This document shows positions 37,304-48,589 of a stretch of DNA of 64,000 bases, piece after piece (position 1 is the first letter of the stretch; each line of letters opens with the position of its first letter). Made by a program: the position numbers and the translations under genes. Where the stretch lies: the NCBI RefSeq assembly GCF_004379255.2, contig NC_056033.1, forward strand, positions 5,808,172 to 5,872,171, in the 5' to 3' direction. This stretch comes from Salvia splendens (Eukaryota; Streptophyta; Magnoliopsida; Lamiales; Lamiaceae). The notes below the pieces were generated by a model. That model saw nothing but the letters and a program-made list of their open reading frames with translations, was not told the DNA's origin and searched no databases.

Positions 37304-38274
37304 TATTACTTTTATAATTAATCTTTTAAATAAACTTTTATCAAATCTATATCAAAATTCCATTTTTAGCATCACAATATTGACATAACATACTGAAGAC
37401 TTATGTGTATATTCTCTCATGTGAAATTTTCCAAACAAAAAAATTATATGCCTACCTAATTTCCCATAAGCCTTCGATATGCTATGTCATTACTCATTAT
37501 TGTGATGTTGGAAATTGAATCCACAAATGTTGACATTAAGTTGAAAATATTATAAGAGATTGGGATAAAAACTATATATAACTAACTCGTATTTTTATTA
37601 AAAATATATATTTTTTAAAATATTGGATTTCATAAAATTCCCAAAAAAATATCAAATCAATAGATAATAGTCCAAATCCAAAATATTCTTTATGGTTAAC
37701 AAGTGACTAAGGTTCCTTTACCAATGCCATACAACGACAATTTTAATCCCTTCCCTATAATTTATTAGCCTTAATAAGCGAGACAATTTTTGTTTTTTGT
37801 CAATAATACGAAAAATGGGTGTACGTAATCATAGAAATAGTTTTTTTTTTCTGGGCCGCGAAAGATTGACTAAAATACAATTGTATTATTGCAATAATTA
37901 ATAGTGTTATGGGTAGTCGTCGTTGTCATTAATGTTTAGGGACATTGCTTAATCTACCACACATTTGGTATATTACGTCACTTTTGATAGAGAAGAGACG
38001 AAAATATGGCTCAATCGGATTGAGAAGGCTACACCCAATGAGAAGTGGAGTTCAGTTGTAATGATGCATGCCATTTAAATATTAATTGCAATAGCAACAG
38101 CAGAAATATTCAATCTCTTACATTGATAAGCGAAACGGAATGATTGTAGTATATAATTTAATAGTAATACCTAGAACAACTGTTATTAACACCAAAAGAA
38201 AAAAAAAGTTTACTCTATAAATCTTACAGTAATTGCCTTTTACAATTGATATGAAATGGAGTATTAAGGATTTT

Positions 38275-38895
38275 AATAATAGATATTCCTTCAGGACTAA
38301 TGTTCTCATAGGATGGTGATCATAATATGTAACAATTAACCACTTTTTCAGGGCAAATGTTCACGAGCCATTAGAGTCTACAACAATTGATATGAAACAT
38401 TAAAGTATCTAACAATTGATCCCTCTTCAGGACCAATGTCCTTATTGGTTAGGGTACTAACGTTAGTGTCTATAACAAGCAATCACTACATTCATAATTT
38501 CATATAATCTTTACAATCGATATGGGACATTAGAGTTTGTAACAATAAACTCTTATATAAGATCAACATTCTTGTTGGTCACGATACATTAGCGTTTGTA
38601 ACAACTAATCTCTTCAATATGTGCTCATTACAATCAATGAGAGACATTAGCGTCCATGACAATCGACCAATGTCCTTGTGAGACATCAGAGTATGAACAA
38701 TCGACCCTCCTTCAGGACCAATGTTCTCATTGGTCACAAGACTTTCGAATCCCCCTTTATACGCTCTCTATAATTGATGTGGACCATTAGAATAGTAACA
38801 ATTGACCCCCTCAAGATCAACGTCCTTGTGGAACATCATAATTTATAACAATCAGTTTTACTTCAGAGTTAATGTCTTTATTGGTCACAACAAGT
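38275..38895. repeat. Degenerate tandem array of small hairpin-forming units
   Basis: About six diverged repeats share CTTCAGGACCAATGTCCT, ATTGGTCAC, CATTAGAGTCTATAACA and ACAATTGA-type words at irregular spacing of about 60-120 bases (for example 38291, 38424, 38710). The core GACCAATGTTCTCATTGGTC at 38716-38735 is a near-perfect inverted repeat. I do not recognise the family. It could be an old satellite seed or the tandem part of a decayed element. Confidence 0.55.
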
Positions 38896-39034
38896 TCATT
38901 GTTAGATGATACTTATAAAAGCATCAATATTACATACCAAATAAAAGAATTTATTCTAAGAAGATCAAATGATTAAGGAATAGATCATTTGATTTATAAA
39001 CTTTACACGAAGTTGTCATTAGCAAGAATTTATA

Positions 39035-39232
39035 CTCCCTCCGTCGCAATAAATATGTAACATTTAGTTTCCAGAATATGATTTTATGGAATGTTGTTTT
39101 GTGAGTTAATAAATAGGGAATAAAATAAGTGATGAAAAAATAGAGATGGTGTTATTTCTATTTTAAAAATATTTTATTTTTAATAGGATTACCGAAAAGG
39201 AAAACGTTTCATTTTTAATGAGACAGAGAGAG
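39035..39232. mobile_element. Stowaway-like MITE
   Basis: 198 bp between TA dinucleotides (39033-39034, 39233-39234). It starts CTCCCTCCGTCGCAATAAAT and ends TTTAATGAGACAGAGAGAG. No coding capacity. Confidence 0.75.
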
Positions 39233-39776
39233 TACTACGTAACATTTTTTTAATACAAGTGGGAGGGCAAGGCCCAAAAGGAAAAATCAAACAAATTATA
39301 GTACAACAGAGGATCCCATCTTCATCCTTTCATTCTCGAGCAGTTGAATGGAACATTATTATAGATCTTCAGCGTATCGTCCGCCAACTGATTCAATTCA
39401 CGAAAACAATGGACAACTTTCACGTTCGGAACTTCCTGGATTTAAAACTTAGATGGTGTCCACCAATGTGATGCCCAATCATTTTCTTTTTTCTTACGAT
39501 TATATTCTTTCGATTTATTACTAAAATATGTAATGAAATAAATATATTTGTCGGATACTAGTTTCAAATAATTTCAACAAATTCATTATACGGGGCCATT
39601 TGGCATCTCACAAATTCAACAAACATAGTGTACTTTCTTCATCTCAATTATAGTTTTTTTTTCATATATTTTAAAATATAGACTTATTTCTCACTTTTAA
39701 ATAGTAAAAATTTGCCTGAACGTAAACAATTTGGAGGGTTTAGTGTTTAATGAATATATATATATATATATATATA

Positions 39777-40065
39777 GGGAGATGATCAAAATAAGTATGT
39801 GTTTAAATCCAGAAATGCAGACCAAATCTTGGCCCTAGGATTAGATGATCTAATGGTCAATAATTAACCAAAAACACGGAAGGTCATAATTAAACAATTT
39901 TAGGTCATATTATAATATTTGGGTTTAATGTCATGCTAAGATCGTTTTAGGTCTTGCTTTGTTAGCATGACCTAAAAATTACCTAATTATGACCTAAAAG
40001 TGCCCTAATTATGATATTGTTCTGCGTTTCTGTATTTAAATCTAGTTTTGCATAGATCAAAACCT
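39777..40065. mobile_element. MITE inserted inside a (TA)n microsatellite
   Basis: 289 bp with long imperfect inverted ends. The left end holds GTTTAAATCCAGAAATGCAG and the right end, reversed, holds ATTTAAATACAGAAACGCAG. It is flanked on both sides by (TA)n tracts (39754-39776 and 40066-40089). The interior holds a second palindrome (GTCATGCTAAG ... TTAGCATGAC). Elements that sit in TA microsatellites, such as Micron of rice, are known, so I infer targeted insertion. Confidence 0.6.
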
Positions 40066-40194
40066 TATATATATATATATATATATATAATTTATGAGGT
40101 AAATTGAACAGGTCTTTTTTATTTTAATTTATTTTATTTACTAAAAGGTATCCGAAGTCTAATTTTGAATAATAAAGAACTATATTACCAAGTA

Positions 40195-40435
40195 TTCCCT
40201 CCGTCCCAAGTTACTTGAGTCGTATTCCACTTTGGGTTATCTCAAGTTACTTGAGTCATTTCTCTTTTTGACTAAAAACAAAACATCTAATCACACTTAC
40301 TTTATTATTTCTTTTACTTTAGTCTCTCTTCTATCTCTCACTTTATTCTCTCATCTACTTTATTTAATTTACTAAACACAACTTTCTTAAATCAGGTGTT
40401 CAAAAGAAACGTCTAGTAACGTTGGACGGAGGGAG
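40195..40435. mobile_element. Stowaway-like MITE
   Basis: 241 bp between TA dinucleotides (40193-40194, 40436-40437), starting TTCCCTCCGTCCCAAGTTAC and ending GTAACGTTGGACGGAGGGAG, good inverted repeats. The word TTACTTGAGTC is repeated near the left end. Confidence 0.8.
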
Positions 40436-40890
40436 TAATTGTTTTTTACTGAATAAATAAATTGACTAGGATGCTATGCTTGAAGATTCGATTATTTGGA
40501 GTTGGATAAGAATTGAAATTCTCAAATTTGTACTCAACGCTCACTAGAAAACGTCAAATTCAAGGGGCCTACGCAGTTCTGTAGAAATAAATGATAGTAT
40601 AACAGCCACGAAAAGTTAATGAAATAATTCAATTTAGTTGAGTGATATTGCATTTAAGGATATTGGTTAACATTAGTTTTGGATTACTTAGCTATTTGAA
40701 AAATGGAATTTTTTTTGAATGCTCTTGCCTTATGACGCGGCGGAATAAACTACCACGCAATTGGTGTCAATTATTTGTGCCGCCAAAGAAATGGGGAAAT
40801 GAAAATACAAGTGACACAAGATAAATGGTTCTCTTATTTTCGTGACATGACTTAATTATAATAATTAAATTCATGAAGTGTGGATAGAAT
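40436..40890. other. Intergenic, no gene seen
   Basis: AT-rich. The frame at 40642-40824 has no recognisable content. Confidence 0.45.
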
Positions 40891-41021
40891 TAGGATGGGA
40901 AATTCCGCTATTGTGCAATGAGAATTTCGTATGACGTGGCAGGGCAGTGGGAAGTCCGTATGACGTGGTAGGAGGTGTTTTTGGGAATTCTGCAGGGAAT
41001 TCCGCTCCATTGCTGACGCTC
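40891..41021. mobile_element. Truncated Harbinger end, inverted against element B
   Basis: These 131 bp are the reverse complement, at high identity, of the first 130 bp of element B (41025-41155). They end in CGCTCCATTGCTGACGCTC, a Harbinger terminus. A single TAA (41022-41024) separates the two ends. The other end of this copy is missing, so it is a fragment of a related element. Confidence 0.75.
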
Positions 41022-41024
41022 TAA

Positions 41025-42908
41025 GGGCATTCGCAGTGGCGCGGAATTCTAGGCGGAATTCCCAAAAACACCTCCTGCCACGTCATAAGGACTTTTCACT
41101 GCCCTGCCACGTCATACGAAATTCTCACTGCACAGTAGCAGAATTCCCACATTAAAAAATTCACAAATTCACAAATTAAACAATTTCCGGAATTAAACAA
41201 TTTACGGAATTAAAATTTCAACACAAATAGGAAAAAAATTTCATTAAAAAAAGAAAAGTACATTTCACCAAATAAAAAAAATACATTTCAATAATTAAAA
41301 ACTACATCAACGACGACCCCTACGCTGCCACACTTCTTCAATAATATCGTTATGGAGTCGAACGTGGGCTTATTTTTTACGTATGTCGGCAAATGCACGG
41401 ACTCGATCGACTTCGTCATGTGGTATCCCCATGCGTACATTGCTAGTGGCCACGCCATGGCTTGGACCCGCAACATCAACTTCATCATTGACCCAATCGG
41501 TCAGTGTTAGACCTTCATCTTCGACGATCATGTTTTGTATGATAATACATGCGTACATGATGTCGGCGATGCTGTCAACGTACCACAGCCGTGATGGACC
41601 CTTAACTTCCGCCCATCGAGCCTGGAGCACACCAAATGCCCGCTCCACATCCTTGCGCGCTGCCTCCTGACGTTGCGCAAAGTATATCTTCTTTTCATCT
41701 GATGGGCACCTGATCGTCTTCACAAAGACAGGCCACATCGGGTATATCCCATCCGCCAAATAATAGCCCATGTTGTGTTGGTTGCCGATGGCGACGAAGT
41801 TGAAGGCCGGACCAACGCCCATGCACTAGTTGTTGAAAATGGGCGACGACTGGAGGACGTTGATGTCGTTATTCGCCCCGGCTACTCCAAAATAGGCATG
41901 CCAAATCCACAAACGGTAGTCAGCTACCGCTTCAAGGATCATCGTGAGATTCTTGGCCTTGAAACCGGTAGTGTACATCCCTTTCCAGGCAGTGGGGCAG
42001 TTCTTCCATTCCCAGTGCATACAATCTATGCTGCCCAGCATCCCCGGGAAGCCGTACTGAGACCCGTGCATATCCAGCAGAGCCTGACAATCTTCGGGGG
42101 TAGGCTTCCGAAGATACCTATCCCTGAATATCTCCCTAACGCCCTGACAAAAATACTTCAGACAATCGCGGGCTGTCGACTCGCCGATGTGGAGGTACTT
42201 GTCGAACATGTTCGTCGCACCTCCGTACGCCAACTGCCTGATTGAGCAGTGCACTTCTGAATCGGCATGTGGCAGGGTTTACTAGCTGCATCCTCCCGCA
42301 CCCTGAAATACACGTATCGACGCTCCAATGCTCCAATGATACGCATAAACAGCTGTCGCTGCATCCTAAACCCTCGCCGGAATAGGGTCTCCCCAAACCG
42401 TGGCTTCGGCGCAAAGTAGTCCTCGTACAATCGACGGTGGGCAGCGAGGTGGTCGTGGGGTACTATAGTGCGACGATGGATGGGTCGAGGCACCGCGGGT
42501 GCCGAGGCCGCATGTTCCTCTCTCGCCGTGGCCTCCCGCACACGTGCCCAAATCGGAGCCATTATGTCTTCATGATGGCCACTACCACTACCACTACCAC
42601 TACCAGCCATTACTATTATAAAAAAGAAATTTAGAGAGAGAGAAACTTGTTAAAACAAGTGGTGAGAATGAAATGAAGTTCAACGAGCAGTATATATAGA
42701 CGGTACCAAAAAAATGAAATAAAGTTGAATTCCACGAGAGTCAACGCAATAGCGGACTTCCCCGCGGAATTCCACTTAACGCCGCAGACTGCGACGTCCT
42801 CGGGGGAATTCCATATCCGTTGCGGGCATGCACAACGGCGGATGTCAGCGACGGAATTCCCGCACGCCGATGGAAATTCCACCCCAATGGCCGCCATTGC
42901 GGATGCTC
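41025..42908 (-). mobile_element. PIF/Harbinger-type transposon B (transposase-only, defective)
   Basis: 1,884 bp. The left terminus GGGCATTCGCAGTGGCG and the reverse complement of the right, GAGCATCCGCAATGGCG, differ at three of 17 positions. TAA precedes the left end, but the right flank is AAG, so no clean 3-bp duplication is left. GGAATTCC and TGCCACGTCAT words recur in the subterminal regions. The only gene is a transposase on the minus strand with a frameshift and a stop. No ORF1 is present. Confidence 0.8.
41370..42610 (-). pseudogene. PIF/Harbinger DDE transposase (HARBI1-like), frameshift plus nonsense
   Basis: Starts at ATG 42610 (MAGSGSGSG) and ends at 41370. The first part (to about 42245) carries RPIHRRTIVPHDH and YVYFRVREDA. 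One base is missing near 42243, after the KCTA residues. The second frame carries the helix-turn-helix-like HIGESTARDCLKYF, then the first catalytic Asp in GSIDCMHWEW and the second in GANNDINVL. It stops at TAG 41828-41826, and the same frame resumes at once from ATG 41822 to the third acidic residue in ARKDVERAFGVL. In the DDE_Tnp_4 family these three acidic residues cut and join DNA. All three survive, but the two lesions should abolish a full-length product. Confidence 0.9.
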
Positions 42909-44291
42909 AAGGATCAAATATTGTGGTCGACACCAAATTGTTGAAACGCGGCATTCCGCCGCGTGGGTTTAGCAACTTGGCCACGTGACCAACCTAATTG
43001 AGCTAGGTGCAAATCTAACCTATAAATATTTATTTATGTAGGTTAATTTATCAAGTAAGATATTTTAAAATATTCGAAAAATGTGGTGATATTGGTAAGG
43101 TAGATGAAGACAATTTTGAAGAAATGACTGCGAACTTTCCCCATTATTTGGTCATTTTCCCTCTGAAATTACTGAGAAATTTCCTGTGATTTGGTCATTT
43201 CTACTATTGCAGGACCATTACCATGATTTCGAAAATTTTATTCGATTAATTCGTTGCAGCAAAATATTATTCTTTATGTTCTGATGCTCGTGTATATGAA
43301 TGTAGATGTAAATCAATCTTTTATCGAAAAATATTACAGCATGAATTTGTGGAATATTGAATGTGACATGTTATGCCGTACTGGTTTGTTTTGTCACATT
43401 TTGGAAAAGAACAAAGGGGATGATGTATTTCCTTTGAACAAGTAATTTCACTTTATAGGTGTAACATGTACACACTTAATCCATGTACAATAATTAATTA
43501 AGAGATAAACAAACACGGCACGAATTTTATTGTTTGTTGAATCAATAAAGTGCATACATATGGAGTATATGCTATATGGATAATTGTAGTTTAAATCACA
43601 ATTTATTTTGCATGATCAATCCATAATTCTTTTAAATTTGAATATAAAATCAATATTTTTTAAATTTTTTGCGGTAAAAATTCGAAACTAATATTCCATC
43701 CGTCCCCATAAAGTTTTGTGTGATGGAGGGAGTAAATGATCTTATTTTGGACAAAACAATGTCATTCTGTTTTGATATTAATTACCTATTGTGGAAGTTA
43801 TGTATAAATTATGTTATTATACTGAAGTTTGATGGTTTATCATCCATAACGCACGCTGTCTGAATATATATACTCCAATTGGAGGGATGAGAGTATTTAC
43901 TTCATAAAAGAAAGCATATCAAAATAATATTCGAACGAATAAAATAAATAAAGGTCGAAGCCCAATAAAACTATTGAATCAAATCAATATAAAACTGGGC
44001 TGTAATTGGGTCAAAAGATGGGCTTCTATTAGATAGTGGAGATTATATGTCGGAACCACTAACAACATCAATTTATTTCATAATTTTCCAATTTGCCACA
44101 CCAACGCAAAACATGAAATATTTGATATATTTTCAATTTGTCACACTAGAAATATTTTCACTATAAACAAGAAATATATTTGATATATAGTAATCATTAA
44201 ATCATGTCTATAAACGAGTGATCTAGAGTTCAGTCCTCACGGTTTCTCACACCATTCATGCACGAAAACATTAGTGTACAATCAAACTTAA
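42909..44291. other. Intergenic between Harbinger B and VSR
   Basis: AT-rich DNA without a recognisable gene. It contains a tiny Stowaway derivative at 43694 and, close to 44291, the VSR 3' UTR. Confidence 0.5.
43694..43732. mobile_element. 39-bp Stowaway deletion derivative
   Basis: The two inverted ends TTCCATCCGTCCCC and TGATGGAGGGAG are separated by only about a dozen bases and flanked by TA (43692-43693, 43733-43734). It looks like a MITE that lost its whole interior. Confidence 0.55.
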
Positions 44292-47080
44292 TTAGACAGC
44301 CCCTTGAGGAAGATGATTGGGCAGTTCGACTTGATTGTCCAAGGGCATGTACTGAGCCATTATAGCCCTTATCTCCGAATCCATGTAACCCTGCACGCAT
44401 TTTCCATCTAAATCAAACCTGCTCGCCATAAAAAGTACTCTATCCGTCCCGGGCTACTCGCACATTTCCTTTTCGGCACGGAGATTAAGGAATGAGTGTA
44501 TAGCAAAGTCAACAATTGCGGCTGTAGGTGATAATTTTTACTAAAAATGGAAATAGTGCAAATAACTTGGGACGCCCAGAAAGGAAATAAGTGCAAGTAG
44601 TCCGGGATGGAGGGAGTAATACTCTGTTGAGGCTTACTCGAAGCCTATATTTGTAAAGAGCATAGCCAACTACTCCAGCCAGGCACAACCCTAGGATGAC
44701 CACCCACATTATGCCCCAACTCACCTCACTAATACCACCACCACCCTCTTTACCTGCACCATATATATTTCCTTTTATTTCCACTTCCTGATAAAATTAA
44801 TTTGGCCAATCACAGGCAAATTTTCGCTAATATGTATATACTTACTAATACAAGTATCATGTTCATGAATGTAAAGTAGATGGTTTTTGCAACTGCATTC
44901 ATAACTCCCCCATGTGTTTTTGCATTTGCAATTTGGGCATTGGCATGCTTGCTCTTCCTTGCATTCATCCACATCTAACAAATCATTCATCACCAATTAG
45001 TAAAACCAACAAACCCACTATTCTCATTACATAAGATGTTCTTACCTTCACAATCTCTTACACCATCTCCTCTAAATCCCTGTGGGCAACTGCAACCTGA
45101 TATATGATCATCCTGCAACTTTCACACCACAATCAACAATATTTCAATAGTTCAAAATCAGCCATACTACTCACAGTGCAAGCCGTATACGTTCGACCGT
45201 GCCTCTTTTCCTTCCAACACCCTCCATTGCTTATCCCACACCTCAAAGGCCCTGAAGCTGCACAAAGAGATGAGCAAAATGCATTATTCATCACTCTCGC
45301 AAGCCCTTTCATGCTGTTATAATACCTTCACAGTGAGTATAGCCATCGCCTACGAACTTAACCCCTTGCACGACCGGGCAGTGGCACACCCTACCCCGGA
45401 AAGTGTCCTACAATACTCTTTGCTATTTAGTACAACAACAAACCACAACCACATTAAGTTGAGAAATGAAATAAAATACCCTGCAAGCGGTAAAGTTAGC
45501 AGAATCATCCTGCCAGCATCCTCCATTGTTCTGTAGGCACTCGTTCGTCTCCATATCTCGACTCAAGCAAATGGCAGGCTCAGTAGTCTCTTCGAAACCC
45601 GAACATATGGCCTTGAGAATTGCTGCTTTTTCCAGCTTGCCTAGATCAAACAATGCACAAAATCATTCTTGTCACATCTGTCATATCACAAAGGCCATTT
45701 CTTGCTCTTGATACCTCTATATTGCCGATTGTTTATAACTAGCGTTGGCAGTATAGTCACGTCTCCGCGCGGGCCCTTCCCAACCTGATCACAAATTGCA
45801 TCCACAAGTTTCAGCCAAAGAAGGCAGAGTAAAGAAAACTAAATCCAAACCTGTGCTTCTTGTTCTGCTTTTAGGACAGGGTTGTCTACGTCCGCCTCAA
45901 TGTCTCCAATGCACTGATCGATCTTCCTAACATCGTATCCTGTAAAACAAGACTCAATCAGATCATCAAGAACCATAGAAAAACATACTCAAACTTTGGC
46001 CTACCAAGTGACTTGATCACTCTATCAGCACACTCTTTGTTATACTTCTTGTCTTTCATGGGACACCTGATCGAAAAGTCTGTCACGTAGTCCCACCATT
46101 GCCACGGCTTCCCACTTTCCTTCGCAACCTTAAAGAAACACGCCTGCCTCAGGTTTTGGACAACCACATCCTTGCCATCATACCCTCTGCTGAAGTCCTG
46201 CTCGGGGTCAGGATCGCAGTACCTCCCATAGTTTATGCACTGCGACTTGCACTGCTGGCTCATGATGAACGCCACGGGACAGTACCACGTGATGTAATGA
46301 GGAGTGAACTCGGTGTAGCCCTTCCGCTCAAGAATCTGAGCAGCCCCTTTGAAATTCATCAAAAAGTTCAACTGGCTCTCACACTTTGGGCCACATTCGT
46401 CGTTGCTATTAGTCCAAAACTCATACTCAACTCGCTCATCCGGGTGTGGGAGAGCCTCTCTCCAATCAAGATTGATGCTCACAAGCTCCCCTTTCGACAA
46501 CACTTCTTTGATCCTATCACCTAGCCCTTTGCTGATCAATGCTGAAGGAATGCTTATGTTTTGGAGGTAATCCGGCTGCGTGTCACCATTCTCGGGTGTG
46601 TCCATTGTGATCAGAGGCTCGACTCGGTCATCTGCAACGAGGATGGCCGCCACGCCCACTTTCTGTGCGTTCCACGCCTTCAACGTAAAATAGCATTCTG
46701 CCACACAACATTCAAGAATGTTTAATACATGCAAAAGGAGTATATATGTAATGAGGTGGAATAGATATCTGTATCATATTACCTCCTCGATCTGCAAGGA
46801 GGAAGACGGGGATGCCACCGGGCTTGTTCTTCCACGAAACGTCAGAGTCTTTGAAAGGCTTGCAGCCCTTCTGATTGGATTTGGGGTAGAATATTGAGCC
46901 AACCATTGTTCCTCCATATTGAGGCACTCCAAAATTTCCTATTGCACATTCATAGACGCCTTTCACTGACTCAGGTGATGTCACCTTCAAATTGTTCTTC
47001 TCCACGAGGAAAGCTCCCCAACACATTGATCCAAACATTAACACACAAACACACACAAAAACGCTCACTTTTTCTCTCAT
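44292..47080 (-). CDS. VSR: Vacuolar sorting receptor (BP80/VSR type)
   Basis: Eleven exons: 47080-46783, 46697-46005, 45939-45851, 45784-45715, 45640-45480, 45407-45326, 45257-45175, 45112-45046, 44974-44846, 44753-44638, 44390-44292. They encode 628 residues, a usual VSR length. A signal peptide (about 1-23) is followed by the protease-associated domain ([24 protein letters not shown]), the VSR-specific Cys-rich region ([23 protein letters not shown]), EGF-like repeats ([19 protein letters not shown]) and a calcium-binding EGF ([13 protein letters not shown]). A transmembrane helix spans about 571-591. The cytosolic tail has the YMPL sorting motif (Tyr610), which binds adaptor complexes. 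VSRs carry NPIR-type cargo from Golgi or TGN to the prevacuolar compartment. Intron 10 contains a Stowaway MITE. The exon 10 acceptor was chosen at 44753 because it keeps frame and the CISK residues; upstream AGs at 44788 and 44784 are alternatives. Confidence 0.93.
44438..44616. mobile_element. Stowaway-like MITE in the last VSR intron
   Basis: 179 bp between TA dinucleotides (44436-44437, 44617-44618), starting CTCTATCCGTCCCGGGCTAC and ending GTAGTCCGGGATGGAGGGAG, good inverted repeats. It lies wholly within intron 10, 22 bases from the donor side of that intron. Confidence 0.85.
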
Positions 47081-47795
47081 CTTCTTCTATCAATGTGTAT
47101 ATCTTTTAAGATTCTCACTTTCAATCAAGAAGGAAAGAGCCCTTTTTCTCCAATACTCCGATTTTACATCAACAAAACAAATCCCACAAGTGCAATATAA
47201 TAAAGTTTGAATCTTTAATTCTGAAGACTGTTTTCTGAATGAATATAAACAAGAGAAACAGATCAAGGAGATAGATTTTGTATTTATTAATTATATGCTC
47301 AAGGCATGAATGTATGATTAAAACTCAAACTCAACGAGTTCATACATGTAGAACTATTTTTATTTTTATTTTTTTAACAGCTGCAAAGACACTAATTTAG
47401 GAGCGTGAAAACAGTATGCATGTAGATCTAAGAAACCGCAGTTAGTTGATCAGGTCTAAATCGGGAATAGTTAGTTGGTCAAGACCTGAACACAGCAATT
47501 AAAGTTATCATTCACACTGAATTCTTTAGTATTACATGCTCATTTATCTTGAAACCAAATCTGTTACACTGAATTCTGTACAATTTTTGTACAAATTAAT
47601 AATAATGTTGAGATTGTGTAATTGTTGTACTACTTAATTCAAAGAGTTCTTTTAAATAAAAAACAGAAACATTACAACAAAAACATTCTCAAATAAAATA
47701 TTACTATTATGTACTACTAATGATAATGATAATCTGCCTCTGATTTTCCAGAGGAAAAACAGAAATGGCGATGAAAAATAGTATCCAAAATCACT
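47081..47795. other. Between VSR and the coiled-coil gene
   Basis: Holds the VSR promoter and 5' leader and, near 47795, the 3' UTR of the next minus-strand gene. Nothing else seen. Confidence 0.5.
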
Positions 47796-48589
47796 TCAGT
47801 TCTCACTCATCATGCTTTCTTCTTTCACTTCTTCAGACTGATTCTTGGCCTGAAAAACAAACACAGCAACTAACTCACAACAAATTCCATTTTCAATTTC
47901 GCAGCTGAATGAATCAATAGATGAAAGTGAGAAACAAAAGATAAACCCTAACCCCCAAAATTGCACTTGCCTTGAACTGATCCTGCTGCTGATTCATCCT
48001 CTTCGCTTGCTCCTTCTGCCTCAACGATCGAATCGGCGATACGCTCTACACATTTCCACCAACAATCAGCTCCGAATCAATTCGACATTTATCAAAAGTG
48101 TTAACTATCTACAATGCATACCTTGCAGGAAAGCTTGATCTCCTTCAATCGGAAGAGGCGATCGACCTCAATCTCGAGCTGCTTCTGCAGCATCCCTCTA
48201 TCGACGATCTCCTTCATCTGCGAATCGAGCAGGAGCGCTCTCTCTCTCAGCATCTTATCGGTCTTCTCCTTATCGATCCGCAGCCGCTCGACCTTTTCCC
48301 GGATTGCGTTCAGTTCCTCCGCGAGAGAAGCATCGAAGGAGTCAAACTCGATCTGAAATTGGATACGCTCCTTTTTCACAGGGGTGGAGTAGATATTCTC
48401 CTTGTTACTCTGATCGATTTCACTCCAAAAAACAGCTGCGTGATTTGGATTTGGATTTGGATTTGGATTTGGTTTTAGGTTTGTGGCGGAAGGAGTCGCC
48501 GGAGAGTTCTTCGGCTGGAGCGGTTTGCGGCCGCTGCTCGGGCGGTGGTGCATCTTGTGGCCGGAGATTGGGGATCGAGCTACCAGCAT
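47796..48589 (-). CDS. Conserved small coiled-coil protein of unknown function
   Basis: Three exons (48589-48122, 48045-47971, 47849-47796) give 198 residues. The N-terminus is Ser/Pro-rich with an Asn-Pro repeat coded by a hexanucleotide tract. The middle is a long coiled coil (FDASLAEELNAIREKVERL, then heptads to QLEIEVDRLFRLKEIKLSC). The end is RVSPIRSLRQKEQ-like and acidic (EEVKEESMMSEN). I recall similar unnamed plant proteins but no defined function. The second intron appears to be GC-AG: AAG|GCAAGT at 47970, with the acceptor before 47849. A GT donor four bases further in would shift the frame and end the protein after a few residues. A second in-frame Met at residue 13 (MHHRPSSG) could be the start. 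Confidence 0.75.
48442..48473. repeat. (TTTGGA)n hexanucleotide tract in coding sequence
   Basis: About five copies, encoding the Asn-Pro repeat (minus strand) of the coiled-coil protein. It is likely length-variable between individuals without frameshift. Confidence 0.85.

Larger units (their letters stand above)
36270..39034. other. Intergenic DNA after the Tat element
   Basis: AT-rich and without a gene. It contains a Stowaway MITE and a degenerate repeat array, listed separately. Otherwise I see nothing. Confidence 0.5.

Noticed and set aside
38275..38895. Regularly spaced repeats as a CRISPR-like array
   Set aside because: Units are diverged and unevenly spaced in a plant nuclear context; no CRISPR or cas genes.
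42909..42911. Right target duplication of Harbinger element B
   Set aside because: The right flank reads AAG and does not match TAA on the left, so no clean duplication can be claimed; the ends themselves still match.
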